Below are positions 25,851 through 35,042 of a stretch of DNA of 64,000 nt, piece by piece; the first letter of the stretch is position 1, and every line of letters begins with the position of its first letter. A model generated the notes under the pieces. That model was not told where the DNA came from. It ran no database searches and saw nothing but the letters and a program-made list of their open reading frames with translations. The stretch spans positions 62,001 to 126,000 of the forward strand of contig NZ_JAGIZB010000002.1 of assembly GCF_017813395.1 (NCBI RefSeq). The letters run 5' to 3'. Origin of the DNA: Pararoseomonas baculiformis (GTDB taxonomy: Bacteria; Pseudomonadota; Alphaproteobacteria; Acetobacterales; Acetobacteraceae). A program made the translations under genes and the position numbers.

Positions 25851-25904
25851 GGCCGGTACTCCTCGGGATGGTGTCGAAGGGGATTGCATGATCCGGGCCG
25901 CGCC

Positions 25905-27152
25905 TCAGGCGGCGCGCCGGAAGCGTGTCGGCGCGAAAGGAGAAAGGTCGATCCCCGGCGCGCGGCCCGCCACGAGGTGGGCCACCTCCCGCCCCGTGCT
26001 CGCCGCGCCGCACATGCCGACATGCCCATGGCCGAAGGCGAACCAGGCATTGCTCACGCGCGGCGCGGCGCCGATCACGGGAAGGCTGTCCGGCAGGCAG
26101 GGCCGGTGGCCCATCCATTGTGTCACGCTGCTGGTGTCGAGATGCGGGAACATCTCCTTCCCCCGGGCCAGCAGCACGTCGGCCCTGGCGAAGTCCGGCG
26201 GCGCCTTCAGCCCCGCGAACTCCACCGATCCGGCCAGGCGCAGCCCCATTCGCATGGGGTTCACCATCATGTTGTGCTCCACCGCCATCACGGTGTGCCG
26301 CAGCGCCAGATTGTTGCTGCCGACGGTCACGTGATAGCCGCGCTGCGTCTCCAGCGGGATCGCGGGGCCGAGCTGCCTTGCCAAGCGCGCGGACCAGGCG
26401 CCGCCCGCCAGCACCACCCCATCGCATGCCACCTCGTCCCCGCCGTCGAGCTGAACCGCGGCCACATCGGTGCCGCGCAGGCGGAAGCCGCTGGCGCTGG
26501 CCCGCACCACATCCGCTCCATCCAGCACGCAGCGCTCGAAGATGGCGCGCGTCAGCGCCGCGGGATCAGTGGTCGAGCCATTCTCCGGCGCCAGGATGCC
26601 GAAGCGGAAGCGCCCCTTCAGGTCCGGCTCCAGCGCGACCAGCTCCTCCTCGCCGATATCGCGCATCTCCACGCCGAGGGACCGGCGCAGCTCCATTCCC
26701 CATTTCCACTGCCGGGCCGCCTCCGGCCCGGAATAGACATAGAGGCAGCCGCCGCGCGTGATGAGCGACATGCCGCCCGCGCGCTGCAGGATCGGCTCGT
26801 AGCACTCGAAGATCGGCGCCAGCAGGCCGCGAAGGGCGGTGGCGATCCGCACCACCTCCTCGCGCCCGCTCGCACGCAGGAAGCGCAGCAGCCAGGGCGC
26901 CACGATGGGCGCATAGGCCCAGCGCACCGAGAGCGGCCCCAGCGGATCCAGCAGCCAGCGCGGCACCTTCTTCCACATGCCGGGCATCCCGACCGGCAGG
27001 CAGGCGGAAGGCGAGAGGGAGCCGGCATTGCCGAAGGAAGTCGCCTCGGCCGGGCCCAGGGGATCGATGAAGGTGACGTGGTGGCCGTCCCGCTGCAGCC
27101 AGGCCGCGCAGCAGCTTCCCACGATTCCGTTGCCGATGACCGCGATCCGCAT
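25905..27152 (-). CDS. FAD-dependent D-amino acid dehydrogenase / oxidase (DadA-like)
   Basis: This 415-residue DAO-family flavoenzyme begins MRIAVIGNGIVGSCCAAWL, the FAD-binding GxGxxG, followed by VTFIDPLGPAEATSFGNAG, which is typical of DadA (membrane-associated D-amino acid dehydrogenase). ETQRGYHVTV and the C-terminal RPCLPDSLPVIGAAPR and FAFGHGHVGMCGAASTG match the substrate and FAD segments. The ATG at 27152 is chosen just before the dinucleotide fold. It is the first gene of the Bug-hyuA-hyuB-Bug operon. A D-amino acid or imino acid released after hydantoin or amide cleavage could be its substrate, as inference. Confidence 0.88.
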   Translation of the reverse strand: MRIAVIGNGIVGSCCAAWLQRDGHHVTFIDPLGPAEATSFGNAGSLSPSACLPVGMPGMWKKVPRWLLDPLGPLSVRWAYAPIVAPWLLRFLRASGREEVVRIATALRGLLAPIFECYEPILQRAGGMSLITRGGCLYVYSGPEAARQWKWGMELRRSLGVEMRDIGEEELVALEPDLKGRFRFGILAPENGSTTDPAALTRAIFERCVLDGADVVRASASGFRLRGTDVAAVQLDGGDEVACDGVVLAGGAWSARLARQLGPAIPLETQRGYHVTVGSNNLALRHTVMAVEHNMMVNPMRMGLRLAGSVEFAGLKAPPDFARADVLLARGKEMFPHLDTSSVTQWMGHRPCLPDSLPVIGAAPRVSNAWFAFGHGHVGMCGAASTGREVAHLVAGRAPGIDLSPFAPTRFRRAA

Positions 27153-27278
27153 GCCCAGCCCCGGCGCGGCCGCTGAATCGCGCCTGCGCATTCCGGCGCG
27201 CAGACTAGGAACAGGGAAGGCGACGCGGCTAGGGGACGCCGCGCCGAAAACCGGTCCCGCGGCCCGAAATTCGACGTC

Positions 27279-27770
27279 TCAGCCCTCGTTGTCCTCGCCG
27301 AGAAGACGCTTTGCCCGGCCGCGGAGCCTTTCCAGCATGTCCCCGAGCTGCTCGATCTCCTCCGGTGTCAGGACCTCGGCCAGTTCGGATTGCAGCGCAT
27401 GGGCACGCGGCACGATCCGCCGGTACAGCGCCATGCCACGCGGCGCCAGGCGCAGCATCTGTGCCCTCTGGTCCTCGGGATGCGGATGGCGGCTGACCAG
27501 TCCCTTGTCGGCCAGCCGGATCACGGCCCGGCTCACCTTCACCCGGTCCATCTCGGTTCGCGCGATCACCGCCTGGGTGGAGAGGGCCTCGCTCTCTCCC
27601 AGCACGGCCATCACGCGCCATTCCGGTATGGAAAGCCCGAACTCGGCCTCGTAGCGCTCGGCGAAGGCCCGGCTGACGCTCTCGACCGCGACGGAGAGGC
27701 GGTAGGGCAGGAATTCCGCCAGGCGGAGCGGGGCATCGGCTTTCGACGGAGGGATGGCGCGGCTCCTCAC
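27279..27770 (-). CDS. MarR family transcriptional regulator
   Basis: The 163-residue product shows the MarR winged helix: LSIPEWRVMAVLGESEALSTQAVIARTEMDRVKVSRAV (recognition helix around MDRVKVSRAVIRL), then LVSRHPHPEDQRAQMLRLAPRG as the wing, where DQR is near-invariant. It is divergent from the homogentisate-type operon at 27894 and a palindrome lies in the shared promoter region, so it probably represses that operon and responds to an aromatic acid. It could also influence the DadA/hyu operon 126 bp downstream on its own strand. Confidence 0.88.
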   Translation of the reverse strand: MRSRAIPPSKADAPLRLAEFLPYRLSVAVESVSRAFAERYEAEFGLSIPEWRVMAVLGESEALSTQAVIARTEMDRVKVSRAVIRLADKGLVSRHPHPEDQRAQMLRLAPRGMALYRRIVPRAHALQSELAEVLTPEEIEQLGDMLERLRGRAKRLLGEDNEG

Positions 27771-27794
27771 GGTTCCGTGGATGCATCAGGGTTG

Positions 27795-27813
27795 ATTTCG
27801 TCTCAAACGAGAT
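27795..27813. promoter_or_regulatory. Candidate MarR operator
   Basis: ATTTCGT-CTCAA-ACGAGAT has 7-bp arms matching at six of seven positions (core TCGT/ACGA). It lies between the divergent marR and hydroxylase genes, 25 bp from the marR start codon and 81 bp from the hydroxylase start. The size and AT-rich outer bases fit MarR sites. Confidence 0.5.
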
Positions 27814-27893
27814 GATATGCCCCAAGCATAACATCCGCCCCACGCCGCCTGCCAGAAGCGGGAAGGAGGGTGGAAGGTCGGGAGGGGTCGGTC

Positions 27894-29489
27894 TTGCATA
27901 TCGACTACCAGTCGCTGCGCTTCGAGTACCGGCGCTCGCCGGACCAATCGGCGGCGCAGCTGGCGCATCACCCCGTCGTGGTCGTGGGTGCCGGCCCCGT
28001 GGGCCTGGCCACGGCAATCGACCTTGCCCAGTCCGGTCTTCGCGTCCTGCTGCTGGATGATGACCGCTGCCTCTCCAACGGTTCCCGCGCGATCTGCTTC
28101 GCCAAGCGCACCCTGGAGATCTTCGATCGCCTGGGCTGCGGCGACCGGATGGTGGAGAAGGGCGTCACCTGGAACCTGGGCCGCGTCTTCCACCGCGACG
28201 ATCCGGTCTACAGCTTCAACCTGCTGCCAGAGGGTGGCCATCGCCGCCCTGCCTTCATCAATCTTCAGCAATATTATGTTGAGGGCTTCCTGCTGGACCG
28301 CGCCGGCGCCTTGCCGGAGATCGAGATTCGCTGGAACAACAAGGTGGCCGCCCTGGGCCCGCGCGAGGACGGGGTGGAGCTGACGGTCGAGACGCCCGAG
28401 GGCGAGTACCGCATCCTCGCGGAATACGTGGTGGCCGCCGATGGCGCCCGCTCACCCATCCGCAAGGCCATGGGGCTCGAAAGCAAGGGCCGTTCCTTCC
28501 GGGACCGCTTCCTCATCGCCGATGTCCGCATGAAGGCCGATTTCCCGGCCGAGCGCTGGTTCTGGTTCGACCCGCCCTTCCACCCGAACCAGTCCGTCCT
28601 GCTGCATTCGCAGCCCGACAACATCTGGCGCATCGATTTCCAGCTGGGCTGGGACGCCGACCCGGAGGAGGAGCGCAAGCCCGAGCGCGTCATTCCCCGC
28701 GTCCGTGCCCTGCTCGGGAAGGATGCGGCGTTCGAGCTGGAATGGGTCAGCGTCTATACCTTCTCCTGCCTGCGGATGGCGCGCTTCCGCCATGGCCGCG
28801 TGATCTTCGCCGGGGACGCCGCCCATGGCGTCTCGCCCTTCGGCGCGCGCGGCGCGAACAGTGGCATCCAGGACGCCGAGAACATCGCCTGGAAACTGGC
28901 CCTGGTGCTGCGCGGGGAGGCTCCGGAAACCCTTCTCGACAGCTACGATTCCGAGCGCGTGGCGGCAGCGGACGAGAACATCCTCAATTCCACCCGCTCC
29001 ACTGACTTCATCACGCCCAAGAACGAGAGCAGCCGTGCCTTCCGCGACGCCGTGCTGGATCTCGCGAAGGATTGCGCCTTTGCCCGCCGCCTGGTGAACA
29101 GCGGCCGTCTCTCCCTGCCCAGCACCTATTGTGGCTCTCCGCTGAACACGCTGGATGCGGATCGCTTCGAAGGGCTGATGGTGCCGGGCGCCCCGGCCCT
29201 GGACGCGCCGCTGAGGGACGGGGACTGGCTGCTCCGCCGCCTCGGTGGCGGCTTCACCCTTCTGCATTTCGGCGCCGCCTCGCCAGTCATGCCGGAGAGC
29301 GAAACCGCCCTCCGCGTCGTCAACATCACTCCGGAGGACGATGCGGAAGGCCTCGCGGCCACGCGCTACGATGCGCGCCCGGGTACAACCTATCTCATCC
29401 GTCCGGACCAGCATGTCTGCGCCCGCTGGCGCCGCTTCGATCCGGAAGCCGTGCGCGCCGCGCTCCGCCGCGCGACGGGGAGGGGGTGA
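27894..29489 (+). CDS. mhaA: FAD-dependent aromatic hydroxylase (3-hydroxyphenylacetate 6-hydroxylase-like)
   Basis: This ~531-residue protein is a class A flavin monooxygenase: HPVVVVGAGPVGLATAIDLA (GxGxxG), VVAADGARSPIRKAMG (DG motif) and RVIFAGDAAHGVSPFGARG (GD motif binding the FAD ribityl chain). Its operon neighbours are homogentisate dioxygenase, fumarylacetoacetase and maleylacetoacetate isomerase, so the product is most likely homogentisate; 3-hydroxyphenylacetate 6-hydroxylase (MhaA of Pseudomonas putida U) is the closest known logic. The TTG at 27894 is preferred because GGAGGGG lies 6-8 nt upstream; a GTG at 27870 has a badly spaced site. It overlaps the small gene that follows by one base. 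3-hydroxyphenylpropionate hydroxylase-like activity is the main alternative. Confidence 0.82.
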   Translation: MHIDYQSLRFEYRRSPDQSAAQLAHHPVVVVGAGPVGLATAIDLAQSGLRVLLLDDDRCLSNGSRAICFAKRTLEIFDRLGCGDRMVEKGVTWNLGRVFHRDDPVYSFNLLPEGGHRRPAFINLQQYYVEGFLLDRAGALPEIEIRWNNKVAALGPREDGVELTVETPEGEYRILAEYVVAADGARSPIRKAMGLESKGRSFRDRFLIADVRMKADFPAERWFWFDPPFHPNQSVLLHSQPDNIWRIDFQLGWDADPEEERKPERVIPRVRALLGKDAAFELEWVSVYTFSCLRMARFRHGRVIFAGDAAHGVSPFGARGANSGIQDAENIAWKLALVLRGEAPETLLDSYDSERVAAADENILNSTRSTDFITPKNESSRAFRDAVLDLAKDCAFARRLVNSGRLSLPSTYCGSPLNTLDADRFEGLMVPGAPALDAPLRDGDWLLRRLGGGFTLLHFGAASPVMPESETALRVVNITPEDDAEGLAATRYDARPGTTYLIRPDQHVCARWRRFDPEAVRAALRRATGRG

Positions 29490-29716
29490 TGCTCAACACC
29501 GAACCCAATCTGGCTGCGCCCGATGATTTCTACGAGGCCCTGCTCGCCATCCACCAGGACCTCACCCCGGAACAGGCGCGCATCGTCGATGCACGCCTGA
29601 TACTGCTTCTCTCCAACCATATCGGCGACATGGCGGTGCTCCGCCAGGCGATGGAGCGTGCCCGCCAGGGCATCACCCCCGCCGGTCAAGACGCCACCAT
29701 CACCATCCGCGCCTGA
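29489..29716 (+). CDS. mhaB: DUF2783 small protein, possible MhaB-like hydroxylase partner
   Basis: The 75-residue product (FYEALLAIHQDLTPEQARIV, then LILLLSNHIGDMAVLRQAM) is a small helical protein of the DUF2783 type. The ATG shares one base with the hydroxylase TGA and has GGGGAGGGG upstream, so the two are translationally coupled. In P. putida U, 3-hydroxyphenylacetate 6-hydroxylase needs a small coupling protein, MhaB; size and position here match that role, though I cannot confirm homology. It has no signal peptide or membrane segment. Confidence 0.7.
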   Translation: MLNTEPNLAAPDDFYEALLAIHQDLTPEQARIVDARLILLLSNHIGDMAVLRQAMERARQGITPAGQDATITIRA

Positions 29717-29726
29717 AGGAAACCCC

Positions 29727-30707
29727 ATGTCCGGCTTCGCCAGCACCAAAGACCTCGCCGAGAAGACCATCTCCTTCGACGAGCTTGCGCCCGGCCTTTA
29801 TGGCTATACCGCCGAGGGCGATCCCAATTCGGGCGTGGTCATCGGCGATGAGGGCGTGCTGGTGGTGGATGCCCAGGCCACCCCGCGCATGGCGCAGGAC
29901 GTCATCGCGCGCATCCGCAAGGTGACGGACAAGCCCGTGACCCATGTGGTGCTCTCCCATTACCACGCCGTCCGCGTCCTCGGCGCCAGCGGCTATGAGG
30001 GTGCCCAGATCATCGCATCCGACGTCACGCGCGACCTCATTGTCGAGCGGGGCCAGCAGGACATGGACAGCGAGATCGGCCGCTTCCCGCGCCTGTTCCG
30101 GGGCAAGGAGAGCATCCCCGGCCTTACCTGGCCCGACGTGACCTTCCAGAAGAAGATGACTCTCTGGATGGGCAAGAGGGAGGTGCAGATCATCCATGTC
30201 GGCCGCTCCCACACGGCCGGGGACACGATTGTCTGGTTGCCGAAGGAGCGCGTCCTCTTCTCCGGCGACTGCGTGGAGTACGGCGCCACCCCCTATTGCG
30301 GCGACGCCCATTTCGCGGATTGGTCGGGCACGCTGGAAGCCATTCGCGCCCTCAAGCCCGTCGCCCTCGTGCCGGGGCGCGGCGCCTCGCTCACCTCACC
30401 CGCCCAGATCGAGGAAGGCCTGCGCGGCACGGCCGACTTCACCTCCGACCTCTTCGCCATCGCGCGGAAGGGCGCCGCCGCCGGCGCGTCGCTCAAGCAG
30501 GTCTATGACGAGGCCGTCGCGGCGATGCGCCCGAAATACGGGCACTGGGTCATCTTCGAGCACTGCATGCCCTTCAACGTCTCCCGCGCCTATGACGAGG
30601 CGAAGGGCCTGGACCACCCCCGCATCTGGACCGCCGAGCGTGACGTTGAGATGTGGCGCGCGCTCGAGCACGGCACCGAGATGAAATCCGCCGAACTCGA
30701 CCGGTAA
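29727..30707 (+). CDS. Metallo-beta-lactamase fold protein with altered metal site
   Basis: The 326-residue product has the MBL fold: [60 protein letters not shown] and [14 protein letters not shown]78, H80, H162 and D181 of the usual site are kept. The HxHxDH motif, however, reads H78-Y-H80-A-V82-R83, and the PGHG His is R218, so the three side chains that normally bind the second metal are lost. It sits inside the homogentisate operon between mhaB and hmgA. It may be a mononuclear hydrolase, perhaps for a thioester, lactone or misprocessed intermediate, or a non-catalytic member. The ATG at 29727 follows AAGGA; the longer frame is a shadow. Confidence 0.8.
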   Translation: MSGFASTKDLAEKTISFDELAPGLYGYTAEGDPNSGVVIGDEGVLVVDAQATPRMAQDVIARIRKVTDKPVTHVVLSHYHAVRVLGASGYEGAQIIASDVTRDLIVERGQQDMDSEIGRFPRLFRGKESIPGLTWPDVTFQKKMTLWMGKREVQIIHVGRSHTAGDTIVWLPKERVLFSGDCVEYGATPYCGDAHFADWSGTLEAIRALKPVALVPGRGASLTSPAQIEEGLRGTADFTSDLFAIARKGAAAGASLKQVYDEAVAAMRPKYGHWVIFEHCMPFNVSRAYDEAKGLDHPRIWTAERDVEMWRALEHGTEMKSAELDR

Positions 30708-30721
30708 CAGGAGGCATCCCC

Positions 30722-32059
30722 ATGAACGCCCCGTTCCGCCCACAGCCGCTGACCACCAACGAAACCGGCTACATGCCGGGCTTCGGCAACGGCTTCGAGA
30801 CCGAGGCCCTGCCGGGCGCCCTGCCCATCGGCCGCAACTCGCCCCAGCGCTGCCCATACGGCCTCTATGCCGAGCAGCTCTCCGGCTCGCCCTTCACCGC
30901 GCCGCGCATGACGAATGAGCGGTCCTGGCTCTACCGTATCCGCCCGACCGTTGCGCATTGGGGGCAGTTCACCAAGGTGGATGCCGGCCTCTGGCGCACC
31001 GCCCCGGCGGTGGAGGTGGATCTTCCCCTCGCGCCCCTGCGCTGGGACCCGATCCCGCTGCCTGATGGCAAGGTTTCCTTCCTTGAGGGCATCCGCACCA
31101 TCACCACCGCGGGCGATGCGGGCAGCCAGTCGGGCATGGGTGCCCATGTCTATCTCGTCACCCGCTCCATGCAGGACGAGTATTTCTACAACGCTGATGC
31201 CGAGATGCTCTTCGTGCCCCAGCAGGGCGCCCTGCGCATCGCGACGGAATTCGGCATCATCGACATCGCTCCCGGCGAGATCGCCGTGATCCCGCGCGGC
31301 GTGAAGATCCGGGTGGAGATCCCGGGTGGCCCGGCGCGCGGCTATCTGTGCGAGAATTATGGCGGCGCCTTCACCCTGCCCGAGCGCGGCCCGATCGGCG
31401 CCAACTGCATGGCGAACCAGCGCGACTTCCTCACGCCGGTCGCGGCCTATGAGGACCGGGACGTCCCCTCGACCATGACGGTGAAGTGGGGCGGCAGCCT
31501 CTGGCGCACGGAGCTGGAACACTCCCCGCTGGATGTCGTCGCCTGGCACGGCAACTACGCGCCCTACAAATACGACCTGCGCCGCTACTCCCCGGTCGGC
31601 CCGATCCTCTTCGACCATGCCGATCCCTCGATCTTCACCGTGATGACCTCGCCCAGCGAGACGCCCGGGACGGCGAATATCGATTTCGTCCTCTTCTCCG
31701 ATCGCTGGCTGGTCGGCGAGAACACCTTCCGCCCGCCCTGGTACCACATGAACGTGATGAGCGAGTTCATGGGGCTGGTGGAGGGCGTCTATGACGCCAA
31801 GACTGGGGGCGGCTTCGTTCCCGGCGGCTTCTCGCTGCATAACTGCATGCTGCCCCATGGACCGGACATGGCGGCCTTCGAGGCCGCGAGCAATGCGGAG
31901 TTGAAGCCGCACAGGCTGGAAGGCACGATGGCCTTCATGCTCGAGACGCGGCTGCCGCAGCGTGTCACGCGCTACGCGGCCGAGGCTCCGCAGTTCCAGC
32001 GGGACTATGCCGGCTATGGCAAGGGCCTGCGCAAGCATTTCAACCCGAACCAGCGGTAG
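30722..32059 (+). CDS. hmgA: Homogentisate 1,2-dioxygenase
   Basis: HmgA opens the ring of homogentisate to maleylacetoacetate using Fe(II) and O2. The 445-residue length is normal. N-terminal [19 protein letters not shown] and [17 protein letters not shown] are family signatures. Iron ligands are expected at H342 and E348 ([14 protein letters not shown]) and H379 (LPHGPD), with the spacing of characterised enzymes. The ATG at 30722 follows AGGAGG. It lies 14 bp after the MBL gene and 3 bp before fahA. Cytoplasmic hexamer in known members. Confidence 0.96.
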   Translation: MNAPFRPQPLTTNETGYMPGFGNGFETEALPGALPIGRNSPQRCPYGLYAEQLSGSPFTAPRMTNERSWLYRIRPTVAHWGQFTKVDAGLWRTAPAVEVDLPLAPLRWDPIPLPDGKVSFLEGIRTITTAGDAGSQSGMGAHVYLVTRSMQDEYFYNADAEMLFVPQQGALRIATEFGIIDIAPGEIAVIPRGVKIRVEIPGGPARGYLCENYGGAFTLPERGPIGANCMANQRDFLTPVAAYEDRDVPSTMTVKWGGSLWRTELEHSPLDVVAWHGNYAPYKYDLRRYSPVGPILFDHADPSIFTVMTSPSETPGTANIDFVLFSDRWLVGENTFRPPWYHMNVMSEFMGLVEGVYDAKTGGGFVPGGFSLHNCMLPHGPDMAAFEAASNAELKPHRLEGTMAFMLETRLPQRVTRYAAEAPQFQRDYAGYGKGLRKHFNPNQR

Positions 32060-32062
32060 AGA

Positions 32063-33343
32063 ATGACCGACGCCACGCACGACCCCGCCCTGCGCAGCTG
32101 GGTGGAATCCGCCAACGGGCATCCGGATTTCCCGATCCAGAACCTGCCCCTCGGTGTCTTCATCCCACTCGACATGGGCGGCGCGCGGGTTGGCGTGGCG
32201 ATCGGGGACCAGATCCTCGATCTCACCGCGGCCCCGGTGGATGACAAGATCCGCCAGGCCGCGGGCAGCTCTGCGCTGAACGAACTCTTCGCACTGGGGG
32301 AGGGGGTGCGGAAGGTCCTTCGCGCGGAGCTCTCCGAGCTGCTGTCGAACCCGGCGCACCGCGCCGCGGTGGAGCCGCATCTCTACCCGATGGAGGGCTG
32401 CGAGATGACCCTGCCCACCAAGATCGGCGACTACACCGACTTCTACGTGGGCATCCACCACGCGACGAATGTCGGCAAGGTCTTCCGCCCCGACAATCCG
32501 CTGCTGCCGAACTACAAGCATGTGCCCATCGGCTATCACGGCCGCGCCTCCTCCGTGCGCGCCTCGGGCACCGATATCCGCCGCCCCAAGGGGCAGCTGA
32601 AGGCGCCGGATGCTGAAGCGCCTCGCTTCGCCCCTTGCGAACGCCTGGACTACGAACTGGAACTCGCCATCTGGATCGGCCCGGGCAACACGCTGGGCGA
32701 TGCGATTCCCATCGGCCGCGCAGCTGCCCATGTCGCCGGCTACGGCCTGCTGAACGACTGGTCCGCGCGCGACATCCAGGCCTGGGAGTACCAGCCGCTC
32801 GGTCCCTTCCTGGCGAAGAACTTCGGCTCCACTGTCTCGCCCTGGGTCATCACCCCCGAAGCCCTGGAGCCCTTCCGCATCGCGCAGCCGCCCCGCCCCG
32901 AGGGCGACCCGCAGCCGCTGCCCTATCTGCTGGACGAGGCCGACCAGGCTGGCGGTGCCTTCGACCTCGCCCTCGAAGTCTTCATCACCACGCAGGCGAT
33001 GCGCGGGAAGGGCATGGCGCCGCATCGCCTTTCACAATCGAATGCCCGCCACATGTACTGGACCGTGGCGCAAATGGTCACGCACCACACCTGCAACGGA
33101 TGCGACCTGAATCCGGGAGACCTTCTCGGGTCCGGTACCATCTCGGCGCCCGATGCCGCCGGCTTCGGCAGCCTGCTCGAGACGACGAAGGGCGGCAAGG
33201 AGCCCGTCCAGTTGCCCTCCGGCGAAACGCGCCGCTTCCTGGAGGATGGGGACGAGATCATCCTCCGCGCTCGCGCCGCGCGGGATGGATTCGCCAGCAT
33301 CGGCTTCGGGGATTGCCGCGCGACCATCCTGCCGGCCAACTGA
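32063..33343 (+). CDS. fahA: Fumarylacetoacetase
   Basis: This enzyme splits fumarylacetoacetate to fumarate and acetoacetate, the last step of homogentisate breakdown. The 426-residue product contains KIGDYTDFYVGIHHATN, giving the metal ligand D126 and the catalytic H133, then GYHGRASSVRASGTDIRRP, LDYELELAIWIGPGN (metal glutamates) and LLNDWSARDIQAWEYQPLGP. FLAKNFGSTVSPWV and QMVTHHTCNGCDLNPGDLLG complete the family. The start lies 3 bp after hmgA, so translation is coupled. No odd features. Confidence 0.96.
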   Translation: MTDATHDPALRSWVESANGHPDFPIQNLPLGVFIPLDMGGARVGVAIGDQILDLTAAPVDDKIRQAAGSSALNELFALGEGVRKVLRAELSELLSNPAHRAAVEPHLYPMEGCEMTLPTKIGDYTDFYVGIHHATNVGKVFRPDNPLLPNYKHVPIGYHGRASSVRASGTDIRRPKGQLKAPDAEAPRFAPCERLDYELELAIWIGPGNTLGDAIPIGRAAAHVAGYGLLNDWSARDIQAWEYQPLGPFLAKNFGSTVSPWVITPEALEPFRIAQPPRPEGDPQPLPYLLDEADQAGGAFDLALEVFITTQAMRGKGMAPHRLSQSNARHMYWTVAQMVTHHTCNGCDLNPGDLLGSGTISAPDAAGFGSLLETTKGGKEPVQLPSGETRRFLEDGDEIILRARAARDGFASIGFGDCRATILPAN

Positions 33344-33393
33344 CGCAACACAGCAAGCCGGCCATCCGAGCCGGCGGTGGAGAGGAAAGAACC

Positions 33394-34368
33394 ATGAAGA
33401 AGATCCTGCTGGGCCGCCGCGCCCTGATGGGCGCTGGCCTCGCGGCCGCGCTCCCCGCGGGCCGCGCGCTGGCCGCCTATCCGGAGCGGGCGATCCGCTG
33501 GGTCGTCGCCTATGCGCCCGGCGGCGGCACGGACACCTTGGCCAGACTGGTCGGGGCCACCCTGTCCCAGCGCCTCGGCCAGCCCGTGGTGATCGAGAAC
33601 AAGCCCGGCGCGGCCACCAATATCGGCGCGGAATTCACCGCCAAGGCCCCGGCGGATGGCTATACGGTGATGACGGCCGATAACGGCACGCTTGTCTTCA
33701 ACACCGCGCTTTTCAGCCGCCTTCCCTATGATCCCGTGCGGGACTTCCGTCCCGTGGGGCTCATGGCGCGTTTCCCGCTCTTCCTCGCGGCCGGGCAGAA
33801 CGCGCCCGCCAATGTCCAGGCGCTGGTGGAGCAGTCCAAGGCGCGCCCGATCGATTGCGCCACCCCCGGCATCGGTTCCCCGCATCACCTCGCCATGGAG
33901 CGGCTGGGCCGCGAGGCCGGGATCCGGTTCAATCACGTCCCCTACCGCGGCGCCGCACCCGCGCTGAACGACCTTCTCGCCGGTACCGTGCCGATGATGG
34001 TGCTGGACTATCCCTCGGGCGCCGATCACCTTCGCAGCGGCCGCGTGAAGGCGCTTGCCGTCCTCTCCGCCCAGCCGCTCGAGGATCTTCCGAGCATCCC
34101 CACCGTGCAGTCCGCCCTCAACCTGCGCGGCTTCGAGGCCTATGCCTGGCAGGGCGTCGTCGTGCCCAAGGCGACGCCGGACGCGATCGTCGCGCAGCTC
34201 ACCCGCGAACTGGACGCCTCCGTGCGCGATGCCTCCGTGCGCAACCGCATGAAGCAGATTGGCCTTGAGCCGCTCACCGGCGGCCCCGCGGAGTTCGAGG
34301 CGCTGCTGGAGCGCGAGCGGGGTATCTGGCTGCCGCTGATCCGCGACCTCAAGATCACGCTCGACTGA
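33394..34368 (+). CDS. Bug/TctC family periplasmic substrate-binding protein
   Basis: The 324-residue product has a twin-arginine-type signal (LLGRRALMGAGLAAALPAG) and a mature part starting YPERAIRWVVAYAPGGGTDT, followed by VIENKPGAATNIGAEFTAKA, NHVPYRGAAPALNDLLAG and LPSIPTVQSALNLRGF. The ATG at 33394 follows GAGAGGAAAG; a longer upstream frame is a shadow of fahA. It lies between fahA and maiA, inside an aromatic catabolic operon with no tctAB genes, so it may bind the aromatic substrate in the periplasm and use membrane components encoded elsewhere. Confidence 0.9.
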   Translation: MKKILLGRRALMGAGLAAALPAGRALAAYPERAIRWVVAYAPGGGTDTLARLVGATLSQRLGQPVVIENKPGAATNIGAEFTAKAPADGYTVMTADNGTLVFNTALFSRLPYDPVRDFRPVGLMARFPLFLAAGQNAPANVQALVEQSKARPIDCATPGIGSPHHLAMERLGREAGIRFNHVPYRGAAPALNDLLAGTVPMMVLDYPSGADHLRSGRVKALAVLSAQPLEDLPSIPTVQSALNLRGFEAYAWQGVVVPKATPDAIVAQLTRELDASVRDASVRNRMKQIGLEPLTGGPAEFEALLERERGIWLPLIRDLKITLD

Positions 34369-34373
34369 CCCGC

Positions 34374-35006
34374 ATGCGCCTCCATGGCTATTTCCGCTCC
34401 TCCGCCGCCTGGCGGGTGCGGATCGCGCTCAACCTGAAGGGGATCACGGTGGAACACAGCTTCCACCATCTCCGCCGGGGCGAGCAGCGCGCGCCGGAAT
34501 TCCTCCGCTGCAACCCCCAGGGCCTCCTCCCGGCCCTGGAGACGGATGACGGCTCGGTCCTCACGCAGTCCATGGCCATCATCGAATGGCTGGACGAAAC
34601 CCATCCCGAGCCGCGCCTGGTGCCCGGCACGGCGCTGGAGCGCGCGCGCATCCGCGCCTTCGCCCAGGCCATCGCCTGCGACATCCACCCCGTGCAGAAC
34701 CTGAAGGTGCTGGCCCGCCTGCGCGAGGAGGGTTGGCCGGAAGAGAAGGTCACGGGCTGGGCGCGCTGGGTTATCCAGGATGGGCTGGAAGCCTGCGAGA
34801 AGCTGCTGCGTGAAGGGGAGGGGCCCTTCCTCTTCGGCCGCGCCCCGACTCTGGCCGATATCTGCCTCATTCCCCAGCTTGGTAATGCGAAGCGCTTCGG
34901 CGCGGATATCTCCGCCCTGACACGGATCAGGGAAGCCGCGGCGGCCTGCGCCGATCATCGGGCCTTCATCGCTGCGGCGCCGGAGAATCAGCCCGACGCG
35001 GAGTAA
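34374..35006 (+). CDS. maiA: Maleylacetoacetate isomerase (zeta-class glutathione transferase)
   Basis: MaiA converts maleylacetoacetate to fumarylacetoacetate with glutathione. The 210-residue product starts RLHGYFRSSAAWRVRIALNL, where SSAAWRVRIAL is the zeta-class active-site signature with the catalytic serines. NPQGLLPALETDDGSVLTQS contains the conserved glutathione-binding LPAL and QS elements, followed by IIEWLDETHP. ATLADICLIPQ-like APTLADICLIPQ is the N-capping motif of the C-terminal domain. It begins 5 bp after the Bug gene with no clear ribosome site, so it is likely coupled. A strong hairpin follows. Confidence 0.93.
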   Translation: MRLHGYFRSSAAWRVRIALNLKGITVEHSFHHLRRGEQRAPEFLRCNPQGLLPALETDDGSVLTQSMAIIEWLDETHPEPRLVPGTALERARIRAFAQAIACDIHPVQNLKVLARLREEGWPEEKVTGWARWVIQDGLEACEKLLREGEGPFLFGRAPTLADICLIPQLGNAKRFGADISALTRIREAAAACADHRAFIAAAPENQPDAE

Positions 35007-35011
35007 CGAAC

Positions 35012-35042
35012 GCGGGAGAGGGAATGCCATTCCCTTTCCCGC
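35012..35042 (+). terminator. Terminator hairpin after the homogentisate operon
   Basis: Arms GCGGGAGAGGGAAT (35012-35025) and ATTCCCTTTCCCGC (35029-35042) pair over 14 bp with a single G-T wobble around a GCC loop, 5 bp after the maiA stop. The T tract is poor, but the stem is very stable. Confidence 0.75.
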
